A stretch of 64,000 nt of DNA from Uloborus plumipes (Eukaryota; Arthropoda; Arachnida; Araneae; Uloboridae): assembly GCA_038373865.1 (NCBI GenBank), contig JAXGGA010001640.1, positions 62,001 to 126,000 of the forward strand, written 5' to 3'. The notes beneath the pieces were generated by a model that saw only the letters and a program-made list of their open reading frames with translations, had not been told where the DNA came from and did no database searches. The first letter of the stretch is position 1, and the number at the start of each line of letters is the position of its first letter. Both the position numbers and the translations under genes were made by a program. Below, one piece after another: positions 10,893-22,085 of the stretch.

Positions 10893-11567
10893 TCATTCCA
10901 GCGAAAATGGTACAAATCATACCTGCAACTCTTTACTTATATTAAGATTATGAATTTAAATAATTTCCACCAATTAATCATATTTTTTTTATTGAGTTTC
11001 AATTTATTTGCGTTCAAATTTTCACTCGAACCCTTTGGAGCCGGGTATTTTTTCAAGGTTTCATACGTCTGGTACGACAGTTTATACCTTTTCTTTTCAA
11101 TGGAAAATAAATCTGTGGTTCAACTGTCGTACTACCTGGTCGAAAGAAAGATTACTATATTGTTACAAATCTTGTAAATAGTAGTTGTTTTTCCTGCCTT
11201 GCACCATTGTCACTAGTTCTGGTTTTATCTGGCGACATGTTGCAAAAGTATCTGATATCACTTTTACCATTTGTTTACCGACCTTGTAACATTTTGTAGT
11301 TTTTGCACTTCTCCTAACTTTAATAAGCATAAAGACATTTTCGCTCTGAGTTGTAATATTGTGGGTTTTTCTTTTTATCACTAGAAAATCTTGAATGGAT
11401 TATTTAAGTTTGTGAATGAATCGAACACTCCGGATTTTGCTAGAATGTTGTAGAAATTTCCTTCCGAGTATAAATAGCTGTCCAACTGCCTTGAACACAG
11501 TTTTTCTCAGATTTAATTTCTGAGAGGCTCGTTTTATTCGCTTGGGCGAATGTTTGTTTTTCTTTTT
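9253..11567. other. Intronic AT-rich sequence with a poly-A/(AT)n microsatellite
   Basis: No gene. It includes a T run at about 10500-10519, a run of about 18 A followed by (TA)n at 10808-10890, and immediately after it GGTCATTCCAGCGAAAATGG, which matches the terminal motif of the two large foldbacks at 35886 and 54547 and may be a truncated end of that type. No internal part of a transposon was recognised. Confidence 0.5.
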
Positions 11568-11760
11568 AACCTCCTTCAACAAAGGAGGAGGTTATACAAT
11601 TCATCGGAGAATTTTATTTTTTTGTATGTTATAAGATTTCTCGAAGACGCCTGGACCGATTTCAAAAATTCTTTTTTTGTTAGAAAGGGTTTCATTTCCG
11701 ATTGGTCCCATCGTCTCGTGGTCCGGGTTTGATAACGGGAACCTGCAGAAATCGTTCGAA
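11568..11760 (+). repeat. Repeat end starting with a perfect short hairpin
   Basis: AACCTCCTTCAACAAAGGAG followed by GAGGTT (11568-11593) folds back on itself and is followed by unique-looking sequence. The layout (short hairpin, then a few hundred bases of element) resembles the 5' ends of the repeats at 6284 and 52294. The 3' end was not identified. Confidence 0.4.
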
Positions 11761-12021
11761 ATAGAAATCGGGATCACAGTAATCGTAATAATGACAGCGA
11801 TTTTTCCTAAATGATTAAATATGAAATCCATTGTTACATAACGTGGTTGATATGAAACAGTAATAATAATGATAATGAGAATTTTAAATGAAGGCTTAAC
11901 TAAATCAAACATGAAAGTCAACTAATTTTAAACTTTATTCTGAACTTTATTTAAAAGCGTAAATGTTAGTTTTTAACTATATTTTGATTATTTTAAGTGC
12001 ATTTACATTAAAAAGAATGAA

Positions 12022-12479
12022 ATAAAATATTTTTGGAAAAAAAAATAGAACCGACTTCAGTTGGAAATTGCTCTAAAAAGTAAAAAATATTTTTTTTTCT
12101 TTGAACACCATCGAAACTACTTTTAAACATAAGTTCTGAAGTCGGCGCAAAAACAATGTATGGAATCATACGCAACTACAATTCAACTATAAATATAAAT
12201 TTTAATGTATCCTGGTTCTTTAAAAGCACTCGCATACGTTTCATTGAATTACCACACATTCGTGCAATGGTACAAATATTCTGTTTTAATTTTCAATGGT
12301 TTCTCTGAAAAAAGTTGGCAAAATATGGTTTCATATCATTTTACCTATCGTTTTTGCGCTGACTTCAAAACTTATGTTTAAAAGTAGTTTCGATGGTGTT
12401 CAAAGAAAAAAATTATTTTTACTTTTTAGAGCAATTTCCAACTGAAGTCGGTTCTATTTTTTTTCCAAAAACATTTTAT
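12022..12479. mobile_element. 458-bp MITE with arms of about 125 bp
   Basis: The left arm (12022-about 12150) contains ATAGAACCGACTTCAGTTGG, and the right arm (about 12355-12479) contains its reverse complement. Both arms also carry the CACCATCGAAACTACTTTTA block. No reading frame of note. The ends begin near AT(A)AAAT; the target duplication could not be fixed. It lies in the intron between Ig-1 and Ig-2 exons. Confidence 0.8.
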
Positions 12480-12639
12480 GTAATTTCTTAATTACTGTTC
12501 ACGTTAGATACGTGGTGCTGAGTTACTGTTGAGAGTACAGTGTACTGTTTGCTACCTAATTGCTGGATGTTTAGCAATTGTTTCCTGCTCCTATTGTAAA
12601 TAAGTATACATACTTGTAAATAAAGTTATAGTTACTTCC

Positions 12640-13945
12640 TCAAGATTGGAATGATTATTTAAGAAAGTTGAAGGTGCTACGGACTCGTTACAACATGAAC
12701 AGCCGGGATCCAAAAGGTTAATTTGTTGTGTAAGATTCGTCACAGCAGTTCTGCGGTCAAAACGTAATGAGAACTTCAAGCGAACACCCCTCTCCCCCCC
12801 CCCACCCGCCGTTTATTGATGAGTAACGATTTATTGTTTTAAAGAAAATTTGAAAAGCCAATTTGTTCTGGAAGTTTCGTTGCTGACGTTCTGTCGCCAA
12901 AATATAAAAGCCCGTAGAACTTAAAACGAAGCCTGCGCCCCTCGATTCTCTCAACAGGAAGAGTTAATAGTTTAAAGATCATTTGAATAACTGATATGCG
13001 CTGCAAGTTTCGTCTCTGAAGTTCTGCGGCCAAAATGTGAAAGACCGCGAAACTCCAGGCAAGTACCCCCAATCCCGCGATTCTCTCACGAGGAAAAAAT
13101 TTTTTGAACATTGTCGAATATCTAATTTGTACCGCAAGTTTCGTCACTGAAGTTCTGCGGATAAAATGTGTAGGCCCGCAGAATTTCAAACGAAGCCCGT
13201 TTTCCCGCGATTCTATAACACGGAAGAATTAATTGTTTGAAACAAAATTTGAATAACTATAGTTTGTACTGCAAGTTTCGTCACTGAAGTCCTGCGGATA
13301 AATGTGTAGGGCCCCCGCAGAACTTCAAACGAATCCCGCTCCCCGCGACTCTTCAACGCGGAAGAATCAATTGTTTTAAACATAATTTGAAAAACTATTT
13401 GCACTACAAGCTTCGTCACTGAAGTTCTGCGGCCAAAATGTGAAAGCCCGAAGAATTTCAAAGAAGCTTGCGTCCCCGCGATCCCCTCATGAGGAAACAT
13501 GGTTTTAAACATAACTGAATATCTAATATATGCTACGAAGTGTCGTCACTGAAGTTAAGCGGATAAAATGTGAAGACCTGCAAAACTTCAATTGAAAACC
13601 TGCGCCCCTGCGATTCTCTTGCGAAAACATTTCAAACATAATTTGAAGAACTGATTTGTGTACCTCTACCGCAAGCTTCGTCACCTAAGATCTGCGGCCA
13701 AAATGTGAAAGCTCGCAGAATTTCAGACTAAGTTTGCGTCCCCGCGATTCTCATGCGGAAAAAAAATAATCGTTGGAAACATTATTTGAATAACGAATGT
13801 GTACTGCAAGTTTCGTAGCTAAAGTTCTGCGGCCCAAATAAGAAGGACTGCAGAACTTCAAACGAAGCCTGCGCAAGTGTCATCGCTGAAGTTCTGCGGA
13901 AAAATCAGGAAGGTCCTCAGAAGCTCAAGTCAAGTCGTCCGCACG
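12640..13945. repeat. Degenerate satellite, period about 134 bp
   Basis: The block TTCTGCGG(C/A)(C/T)AAAATGTG recurs near 12750, 12889, 13021, 13153, 13288, 13423, 13552, 13688, 13825 and 13890, spacing 129-139 bases except the last. Each unit has TTTCGTCACTGAAG before it and CGCGATTCTCTCA-like sequence after it. About nine diverged units lie in the intron between the Ig-1 and Ig-2 exons. Two minus-strand reading frames (12839-13189, 13213-13512) repeat the peptide RRTSVTKL and are by-products of the array. Confidence 0.85.
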
Positions 13946-14035
13946 TCTGCTGTGGTCTATATGGCAATTTTCACGGCACTGGCTACGGCGCCGGTATGAT
14001 TGCCTCCTGCTCTGCGAGACATGGGCTACGAACGA

Positions 14036-14125
14036 AACTTTTTTTTTTTGCTTTCGAACGATAACTTTTTTTTTTTTTTTGCGCTCGCGCTTTCGAACTA
14101 TAACGTTTTTTTTTTTTTTTTTGGT
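14036..14125. repeat. T-rich minisatellite
   Basis: Two to three units of a CTTTCGAAC(G/T)ATAAC block, each followed by a long T run. Slippage-prone low-complexity DNA with no coding sense. Confidence 0.6.
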
Positions 14126-14370
14126 TGCTCAATTTTGAACAGAATTGTTCTGCAGCCCCGATGTCTGTTCTGCGACGTACGTCGCCGATTTAGCAGTATT
14201 CTGCTTTCGGGTATTTAACTAATACTATTAACGGATACTATTTAAACTTTTCTCATTATTAAAATAGTCGTATGGGTCCGTTGTTAGACTTGTATTTATG
14301 CTTTGCAATTAGGGAATATTTTTCAAACAAAAAAAAATCATTTTTTGAGTAAAATAATAATAATGCTTAC

Positions 14371-14512
14371 TGTCGAAGTTAAGGTTGATCGTCGCACTGC
14401 TCTCTCCCAACTTGTTCTTGGCCGTGACTTTGTATTTGCCACCATCGTCCTCGTCGACGTCGTCGATAACGAGTGCACAGTGGGATTCGTTTCCTTTGCG
14501 ATCACATTTCAG
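14371..14512 (-). CDS. bt: Twitchin/projectin-like gene, exon encoding the second half of Ig domain 1
   Basis: The acceptor TTTGTGTCTGCAG precedes 14512 and the donor GTAAGC follows 14371. The 142 bases read LKCDRKGNESHCALVIDDVD, then EDDGGKYKVTAKNKLGES and SATINLNFD, that is strands D to G of an I-set Ig domain. The GESxATINLNF ending is shared with the Ig-2 exon here and, as I remember the family, with the N-terminal Ig domains of nematode twitchin (GESNANINLNF). Phase: the exon starts on a codon boundary and ends with one extra base (A) completed at 9252. Confidence 0.92.
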
Positions 14513-15009
14513 CTGCAGACACAAAAAAAAATATTAAAATTGGTTAATTTGTTTCCAAAACACTGTTAATCCAAAAATATTGCATGTACAGCTTTGTGTG
14601 AATATCCTTAACTTATCAAAATTTGGAATTGTATTAACCAGGTGCTAGTATGAGTGCAATATTTCTTAAATGGTGACAGAACAAAAAAAACTGTTCTTTT
14701 TTGCGTACGTTACGTTCTGGTAATGTCCGGGTCCGACATCACTGCCTCATGGACACTGTCCTTGAGTTCTTTTAACCCTTTTGGTGATATAGATAAACAT
14801 TTTGAGGATACATAAACAAGGTCATTAATGTGCTTCCAAAGTACCGAAAGATCAGTTGAACATCACGCATATTCTAAAAACCGCTTTTCTTGCTTTGTCG
14901 CCATTTTAAAAATACTGTGCATTCGTAATAGCACTTGATTGAAAAATTCCAAATCTTAATGTGTTTATGGCTATTTTCGTATATTACTTGATGTTGTAGC
15001 TGCAATATT

Positions 15010-15200
15010 TTGAATGTGCATGTCCCGTTTTCAGGCAGCATGTCTCGCTGTCCCCGCATGTAGTTGTGAACACTGAACTGTCCTGTTTTTAGACAGCTTG
15101 ACCCGTTGGCTCCACACACAGCTAGGGACACTAAAATAACTCGTTTTAAAGCATCCTGTCCCGTTGTTCTCGCATACAGGTGGGGACATTGAAATGTTAA
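15010..15200. repeat. Three-unit imperfect tandem repeat, about 58 bp
   Basis: CATGTCTCGCTGTCCCCGCA, GCTTGACCCGTTGGCTCCAC and CATCCTGTCCCGTTGTTCTC are diverged starts of three neighbouring units, each followed by a gggacactgaaa-like end. Intronic, non-coding. Confidence 0.5.
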
Positions 15201-15683
15201 GTTTTCCGCAGTGACTGATTCGAGCACTAAAAATATATCAAATGAAAATCCTCAAATCTGTTGAAATTGTTCAATCGATTTCCTACCAATAACTCGAATG
15301 ATAATTTTTCATGCCAAAATAAAATTATTTTATTTTTAATTCAGTTGTCCTGTAAAAAAAGAATTTTTTCTTATGAAGAATTTGTAGACACTTAAAACCG
15401 CAAAATGGCAAAACGCGTTGATTGCAAAAATAAATTGTACGAAGTCCAACCAACAGTTAATTCTTATTTAAATTCAGCAGCAAATGTACTCAAAGTCATT
15501 TGTGAGCTAAAAAGTGTAATACTTCATTAATTATTGTTCATTTCCATTCTTTTAAGAAAGTGCAAAAAATGATTTATTTTCCTCAAATGTTTATATAGTG
15601 TAGTTCCCCCCAAAAAAATTGTGTTCCGTTTTGACGGGGGGGGGGGTAGGGGAATAATGTGCCTACTTATAGTTATTACTGAC

Positions 15684-15840
15684 CTTGATCCTGTCGGTCT
15701 CTGTGACGGGCTTGTCGTCTCGGAACCAGGCGATGACGGGAACGGGGCTGGCCTCGATGACGCATTCGAAGAGAAGACGCTCGCCATCCTCCTCCTGCCG
15801 GATGGCGGGCTTCTTCTTGAACACGGGGGCTTTCTGGTCC
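15684..15840 (-). CDS. bt: Twitchin/projectin-like gene, exon encoding the first half of Ig domain 1
   Basis: The acceptor TCTCTGTTCCAG precedes 15840 and a GTCAGT donor follows 15684. After one base that completes a split codon, the reading is DQKAPVFKKKPAIRQEEDGE, then LLFECVIEASPVPVIAWF and ending in TETDRIK. It supplies strands A to C of an I-set domain with the B-strand Cys (FEC) and the core Trp (AWF). The APxFxxKPxIxQ start followed by FEC...AxPxPxIAWF matches what I recall of the very N-terminus of twitchin (UNC-22), so the start codon is probably in one short exon further up (above 15840). The exon is much richer in G+C than the introns. Alternatives: obscurin/UNC-89 or another titin-like protein; certainty for a giant muscle Ig protein is high, for twitchin itself about 0.75. 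Confidence 0.9.
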
Positions 15841-17103
15841 CTGGAACAGAGAAATTACACCATGTAGAACGACAGCAGACGATAATGTGAGACATAGGAA
15901 ATGTATACGGAAAAGCAAACACAGTTCATCTGATTACGAAATTCCGACATTCCCTTAAACTAAGGGACCAGAGAAGGGAAGGATTGCAAGGGAGGTTTAA
16001 ATTTAAAAAAAAAAATTAGATGCAACATGCGAAATCTAAGAAGAGAAATATATGACATGGAATCAAACCCAATAGAATCATATATATTATTTCTCAAAGG
16101 TTTTTTGTGATAACGTGTCGGTTAATTGGGTGTGAAGGACAACGTGAAACCAAACTTAAATGCGTCATTTATTTTATTTGTGACTAGCAGTATCTGCACG
16201 GCAATTACATGCAATAAATGTAAAGGAAGTCAAGTGAATAAATTTAAATTCACTCCAACCCTCTGAAGTAAAATTATTATGTTCTTTAATTCAAATGTGC
16301 TCCACAACCTTTTAAATTCCACTAAAGTCTAAAACAATTCGCCAAATAAATCAAAAAGACCTTAAGTTAACGAAGACATTCACAGTAGCTTTTAAATTGT
16401 AAAAAATAAATGGACCTAGTGTTTCAGTTTTGCGTATAGAGTTAAGCCTGCAAAAAAAAAATGTACCAATGTGCAGGCCTCTCCATATCATATTCTGACC
16501 TGCATGCGTCTGTCTACCGAAGATCTAAGAGATAGACCGGGTCTTATCATTGACTGTTTTAGGGTGAATAATTTGTTTTACTTAAATGGCTCTGATAAAG
16601 CGCGGGGATTTGAAGGATTAAGAAGAAGAAGATGTTGTGTGCACGGGTGAGATGTATGTATCTATGTGATCCGTTTGAGATGCGAAGCTACGGCATTTTT
16701 TCCCCAAAAGTTGCTTAGTTCATTATTCAATTCAAAATATTTAAGTAATTCAATGTCATTAAATTCGTTTAATCTTCAATTAAAGAGCAATCTTGTACAA
16801 AAGTAGAAGCATGACGGATCCAGAAATATAATTATGTTAAAAAACATTTTCGATGTTTACAAAATAAAACTAAAGAGTACCATACGTAAAACGTTTTAGC
16901 CAATATTAAAATTGTAACGTTTCAACAGCATGAAAAGAACATAATTTGTGAATTATTTGTATTCGATAGCTTTTCGAATAAAGTTTTAACTTAGAGGACA
17001 TAACGCACGCCGAGAATGAAAGGGGCACAGTTTTTTTTTTTTCTATAGTAACTTAATGCTAATCCAGTTTAAAAAGTGCTTCTTTCATTCTCGGTGTGAG
17101 ATA
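15841..17103. other. Non-coding stretch upstream of the Ig exons
   Basis: No gene seen. One small inverted repeat, GCCGAGAATGAAAG (near 17009) against CTTTCATTCTCGGTG (near 17083), brackets a T run. The exon preceding 15840 in gene 1 must be at higher coordinates, but no short ATG exon could be fixed by eye. Confidence 0.4.
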
Positions 17104-17888
17104 TACAATATGGTTATAAATTATAACGTGAGGTGTTTGGAGGCCTCTAGCGCTTGAAGTACTTGGGGGGAAACATTACCAAATTTCATGGGCGCACATA
17201 TTAGACCATGGGATTTCAATTTCTGAAATAAAAAAAATAGTTTAAAAAATTGCCACCAGGGGAAATTTTGGCGCTGAAAAAGTGTATTACTCTGATTGTG
17301 GAAGAATTAAATGTTACTGACAAACTACGCACCCATTTTATTTGCAAAAATGGTTTTTTATCACAAATGTAGATCAATATGATCACCAGTGTGAAGTTAC
17401 AAGAACTGGATACGATGCACATTTTCTACGGCAGCTCGTAACATATCAGAATTAATTTCTCTGACTTTTAAAGTTACAATATCTTTTAAACTCACTTTTT
17501 CAGAAACATGTCTTTGATACGCAACACTTTCAGCTATCCCCATAATCAAAAATCACAAGGATTGAGATCGGGCGACCTTGGGGACCATACCGGAAATTCT
17601 AAGGCCATCATATTAAACCTCGTTTGCAAATAACAATCATTTTTCTTTGCGAAATTGCTTTGTACAGCTTTTTTTTTTCAAATTTAATTCGCGATGTTCA
17701 GAGTAATACACTGTTACAGCGCCAAATTGTCCCCTGGTGGCAATTTTTAAACCTTTTTTTTTTTTTTTTTCAGAAATCAAAATCCCATGGTCTATTATGT
17801 GCGCTCATGAAATTTAACAATATTTCGCCTAGTAGTTCACCTGCTAGAGGGCTCCAAACACCTCACTTTTATTTATAACCACCCTGTA
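17104..17888 (-). mobile_element. Tc1/mariner-superfamily derivative with arms of about 190 bp
   Basis: The right end ACCACCCTGTA mirrors a decayed left end TACAATATGGTTATAAAT. Inverted arms (about 17121-17310 and 17690-17872) share GAGGTGTTTGGAG/CTCCAAACACCTC, CCATGGGATTT/AAATCCCATGG and TTGCCACCAGGGG/CCCCTGGTGGCAA. A transposase remnant lies between the arms. TA precedes the left end; at the right end TG is present where TA would be expected. Confidence 0.75.
17395..17590 (-). pseudogene. Transposase C-terminal remnant
   Basis: On the minus strand the sequence reads WSPRSPDLNPCDF, then a stop where Trp is expected, LWG, another stop, and (after a frame change) SVAYQRHVSEKVSLKDIVTL. This is the SPDLNPxDFxLWG signature of IS630/Tc1/mariner transposases, with two stops and a frameshift. 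Only the C-terminal part remains. Confidence 0.7.
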
Positions 17889-18052
17889 TGTCCTATGGTC
17901 CTTAAAGAGTTAAGAGCTGCATCGAATGCGAAACAAAAGAAGGCTACGAGGTGAATCTAGGAAATGTTAAAGATATAGATTAAAGCATGCTTCCTTTACT
18001 GCATAACATTGCATTGTAATAAAACAGCACCATAGAAAAGTAAAACTCAGTA

Positions 18053-18205
18053 AGGGCCCTGCTCCACATCAGCAGAAAACGCGACCGAAACCAAAGGCAG
18101 AAACCGAAAATCCGGGTACTCTCCATAGGAACGGGGGGGGGGCATTTAATCCGTTTTACATTTCTGCTTCATTTTCTGCTTTACGTCGATGTGGAGCAGG
18201 GCCCT
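18053..18205. mobile_element. 153-bp MITE
   Basis: AGGGCCCTGCTCCACATC at 18053-18070 is exactly inverted at 18188-18205. Between them, related inner blocks (GCAGAAAACGCG, TTTTCTGCTTTACG) are also partly inverted. The target duplication was not resolved. Confidence 0.75.
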
Positions 18206-19844
18206 AAGTGAGTTTTCGAGATATTTGAAGTTATAATGTGTTCTGGATTCCATACTAACAATAGCGAAATGTTTGAGTTCGATTTATTTTTTCGCTTTTC
18301 ATTTTCAGAGGAAACCAAATAAAAGCAAGCTTGTATGATAAAGTTGAAGACAAACGTTCAGAAAAATGAAAAAATAGCGATACTGAGCTTTACCTTCCCA
18401 CTGCAGAATTACTGTTCAAAAACCTGAAAAAAATATCAAATGATTTTTACATCACTTCTTAATTCGGTCTACTGTTTTCTGGTTTCAAAATTAGTTGCGT
18501 TGGAAATCCCTACATTCCAACAGGCGACAAACACATTAACTCCACAATCGAATTTTATAAAATGCGCAAATTGACGTCTTGATGTGGAAAGGTAACCAAG
18601 AGCAGTAACTTTCCTAATAAAATAATTGCTTGCTATAACTCACAGAGAATATAGCATTTTTACCGCCTCTACATGCTAATTTCACGCAGCGAAAACTGGA
18701 ATTTTGCCTGAAAAAATTTGTCAAGCATATTTTCATGCATTGCATTTTAAATAAAAATTTGAACTCACAGGAAATGGAAAAAGAAACAGCTAGAATTTTT
18801 TGAATATCACTTTTTTTTTAAATACAAGAGGTTTTTTTTTTTAATACAACTACATTTTGCCACTATAAATGTAGAGAGGCAAAATAAAATTTTCTTTTTT
18901 CCCTTCGTTTATTTATTTTTTAGATTTCTGAATTAATGAATTCATTAATTCAGCGAAAGAGCTCCTTTATAAAGAATTCTCCCTTGAGCCCAAAGGAATC
19001 AATCCCCAACACTTTACTGTTGATGCAGTCTCAGAGTTAGGAAGGGTTAGAAGAATTATACCCTGAGAGCAACGAGGCAGCAAAACACTTTTTTTTTCAA
19101 ACAATTGTGCGCAGGCCTTTTCTGTTGAATAGACCAGACTTACAAGGCGCTCTTATCTCTTTAAAAAATATATAGCTATATTCCTAATAAAGTATTCATT
19201 GTCCGATTTATTTTATGCCCCAACGAAAAAAGAAGTAAAACAAAAATCATTTACGGGTATTACTTGTAATTTTTTATAACGTGAATGTTAAGCACTAGCA
19301 AATGAGCATACAAATGTTTTAAGAGCGAGAAACATTTCTCTCTTAAAACATTTGTAGTAAGAGAACAATGTTTTAAGAGAGGAAAACATTTGACCCTCGG
19401 AAAGTTGACACCCGCCTAACTCCTTTAGATTGTCAAGTTAGAGGTTCCTCTATATTTTTTTCTCAATTTTTTGTTACACTGCAGAAAACTCAATCCAAAT
19501 TCTACAATATGATAACTTACCTTTAAAGCAACTGGGAATTTAAGAGCATATTATTTTCAAGGTCAAGGTCATCTAAACTAAAAATAATGCAGAATGTCTG
19601 TGTCCGGTCTACAAGAGAGACCGTGAAGTCTGCCGGTACTAAATTTGGCACAGACATGTTTTTAACGGCAGCAATGTACACCACGTGATCAAACTTGAGG
19701 GGGGGGAGATCTTTTCATTGTTTCGGTTTTCATTATGGTTTTTATTCTTAGGAAAAGCTTATGATTTATGTTTTGGAAAAAATTGCGTCGAAAGCAGAAG
19801 AAGCAAAAATCAAATTCAAATCTGACAACTATAAGCAACTAGTT
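18206..19844. other. AT-rich intergenic stretch
   Basis: No gene. It contains several T runs and a cluster of small hairpins at 19315-19395 built from AAATGTTTTAAGAG and CTCTTAAAACATTTG, present about three times in alternating orientation. Confidence 0.4.
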
Positions 19845-21860
19845 TATACTTTGACTTATTATACTTTTTGCGTATTGTTCTTATAGCTGTTCGATGTGGG
19901 TGAAATGACTTCATGCATCTCCTTAAAAATATCTAAGAAGTAAATTGCAATAAAACACTTTACAGAATATTTTCTTACGTCATAAACATGCCTTAAAAAT
20001 ATTATATTTCAAAAGAAATTATTCCTGACTTGTAGAATTTACCAGACGATTGACAAATACGCGACTTATGCGTCACTGAAACCTCCTTTCTCCACCTATG
20101 CTAATACCAAGGCATGACTTTGACTTATTGCATTGTTTACATATTGCTCTAATTACTTTTCCTTAAGGGTGAAAAGACTTAAGACAGCTCTTTAAAAGCA
20201 GCTAAAAATAAACTCAATTAATCAGCCAAAAGTACTTTTTTTTTTCTTACGTCGGAAACTTAACACGAATAAATACCACAGAAATATTACATTTCATATG
20301 ATGCTATTTCTGTTTTTTGGGTTTTATCAAACGAGTGACAAATGTTTGACTTATACTGTCACTAAAACCTTCTCAAAATACTAATGTACCAATGCATGAC
20401 TTTGACTTAATATATTGTTTATATATTGCTTTTATAACTGTTGGATATGCATGAAAAGACTTCAGGTGATTCTTTAACCCATCTAAGAGTAAACGCAATT
20501 AAGCACTTAAAAGAATATTTTCTTGCGTCAGAAACATGGCATAGAAATATTACATTTCAAACGATGTTATTCCTTATTTATGAAGTTTACCAAACGAGTG
20601 ACAAATGCATGACTCATGCTGTCACCTCTCTTCGCTAACTATGCTAATTCTAAGGCATGACACTTGACTTATTGTATTGTTAACATGTTGTTTGGATTAC
20701 TTTTCCTTATGGATGAAAATAACATAAGGCAGCTCTTTAAAAGCAGCTAGAAATAAACTCAATTAATCAGCCAAAAGTAAATTTTCTTCCGTCAGAAACG
20801 AGGTGCAAAATAAATGCCATAGAAATATTACATTTCAGATGATGCTATTCCTGTTTCTGGAGTTTACCAAACGAGTGACAATTGCATGGCATACGCTGTC
20901 TTTATTTAATCTAAGAGCTAGCAACGTCTTCGAGACATCATTTTAAGATGCGCTTGACTCTTTAATATATCTCTCCCTGTGCTCTTCAAAGCAGCATTTG
21001 GGGTGTCTGGTGGCCGAGAATGGTTGTATTTTCTTTCCCCTTCATCCCATTTTAGCTGGAAAAAATGGCAATTTTTAAACCATTTTAGGAAATGAGAAGC
21101 TTGAAATTGTCGTAAGAAAGTCATGTAAAAAAATGGAAAACTCTATTTTTTACCTTTGCGATGGTTTAATGGCTTTTGGATTTTTCTTCTACTTTTACTA
21201 CAAAAGAAGTTTATGTCATTTTTATGTAAAAATTGTTGTTTTTGTTTTTTGGCACTTTTTAAGTTTCTTAACAGCTCTCTATTTCGGGAAATTTTTAAAG
21301 TAGAAATATAAAATTTGGCGAGATTGCTTATCTTGTCATATGTGTCCTTCACACCAAATTTTGTTAAAATCGGAAATGGTCAGATCAAAAACTTTTTTTC
21401 GTGATTGATTTGACATCTAAAAGGACTTTAAAATCACTGTTTGCATCAGTAAAGGTGTGATGCGCGGTAAAAATCACAACCACTCTGGGCCACCAGATAC
21501 CCCACATGCTGCTTAGAAAAGTATAGGGAAAGATATATCAAATAGCCAGACGTCTTAAAGTTCTTGTTTTTTCAACATTGCTATAAAAAAAAGCTCGTGG
21601 ACTATTAGAACCTCCTCCAACTGATGCATGACTTATTATATTGTTTACATATTGTTCTCATGACTGTTAGATATAGGTGAAATGACTCCAGCTAATTATT
21701 TAAGCCCAGCTAAAAATAATCGCAATTAAACACCCAAAAGAATCTTTTCTTGCATCAGACACATGCCACAGAAATATTACATTTCAAGCGATGTTATTCC
21801 TGATTTATGGAGTTTACGAAACGAGTGACAAATGCATGACTTATGCTGTCACCGAAACCT
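19845..21860. repeat. Tandem array of about 260-bp units in A-B-A-B-A order, interrupted
   Basis: Five units start with (CATG)ACTTTGACTTATT-like sequence near 19849, 20115, 20398, 20657 and 21627, and each ends with AGTGACAAATGCATGACT and GCTGTCAC-like sequence. Units 1, 3 and 5 share a CTGTT(G/A)GATAT-type block, while units 2 and 4 share TTTTCCTTA and AAAAGCAGCTA(A/G)AAATAAAC. The array is therefore a higher-order repeat of about 530 bp. An inverted-repeat element (20910-21610) separates units 4 and 5. No coding sense. Confidence 0.8.
20910..21610. mobile_element. 0.7-kb foldback inserted in the tandem array
   Basis: The left part (about 20935-21030) with AGCAGCATTTGGGGTGTCTG is mirrored on the right (about 21480-21570) by CCAGATACCCCACATGCTGC. 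The arms are diverged. It splits the tandem array, so it arrived after the array formed. No reading frame of note. Confidence 0.65.
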
Positions 21861-22085
21861 CCCCGCTCCGAACGAATTCCAGCGTGGGAGGCTAACAAAA
21901 CTTTACCTGTCTTTCGATTCCCCTATCTTCCGGTACTCCTCATTATAAGCGTTTCGAAAAATGCTGCGTTTGCAGGTCTAAATCAGATTCGCCGGGATAG
22001 GGAGAGCTATTTTCAGGTGGAGAAGAGGGGGAAGCGCACTCCCTCCACGTGCTTCTATACTCCATCGCGGTTTATTTCGAGAAAT
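21860..22085 (-). promoter_or_regulatory. GC-rich island, possible first exon or promoter (weak)
   Basis: About 225 bases clearly richer in G+C than the surrounding AT-rich DNA. On the minus strand it has a TATA-like GAGTATAGAAG, a CACGTG E-box just after it, a pyrimidine-rich CGCTTCCCCCTCTTCTCC, and about 160 bases later GAAAGACAG|GTAAAG, a good splice donor. This order would suit a non-coding first exon of gene 1, whose start lies upstream of 15840 on this strand. No protein is conserved in it; this is inference only. Confidence 0.25.

Noticed and set aside
12839..13512. Minus-strand frames of 99-116 codons with repeated RRTSVTKL
   Set aside because: They follow the satellite periodicity, are broken by stops and have no start or splice context.
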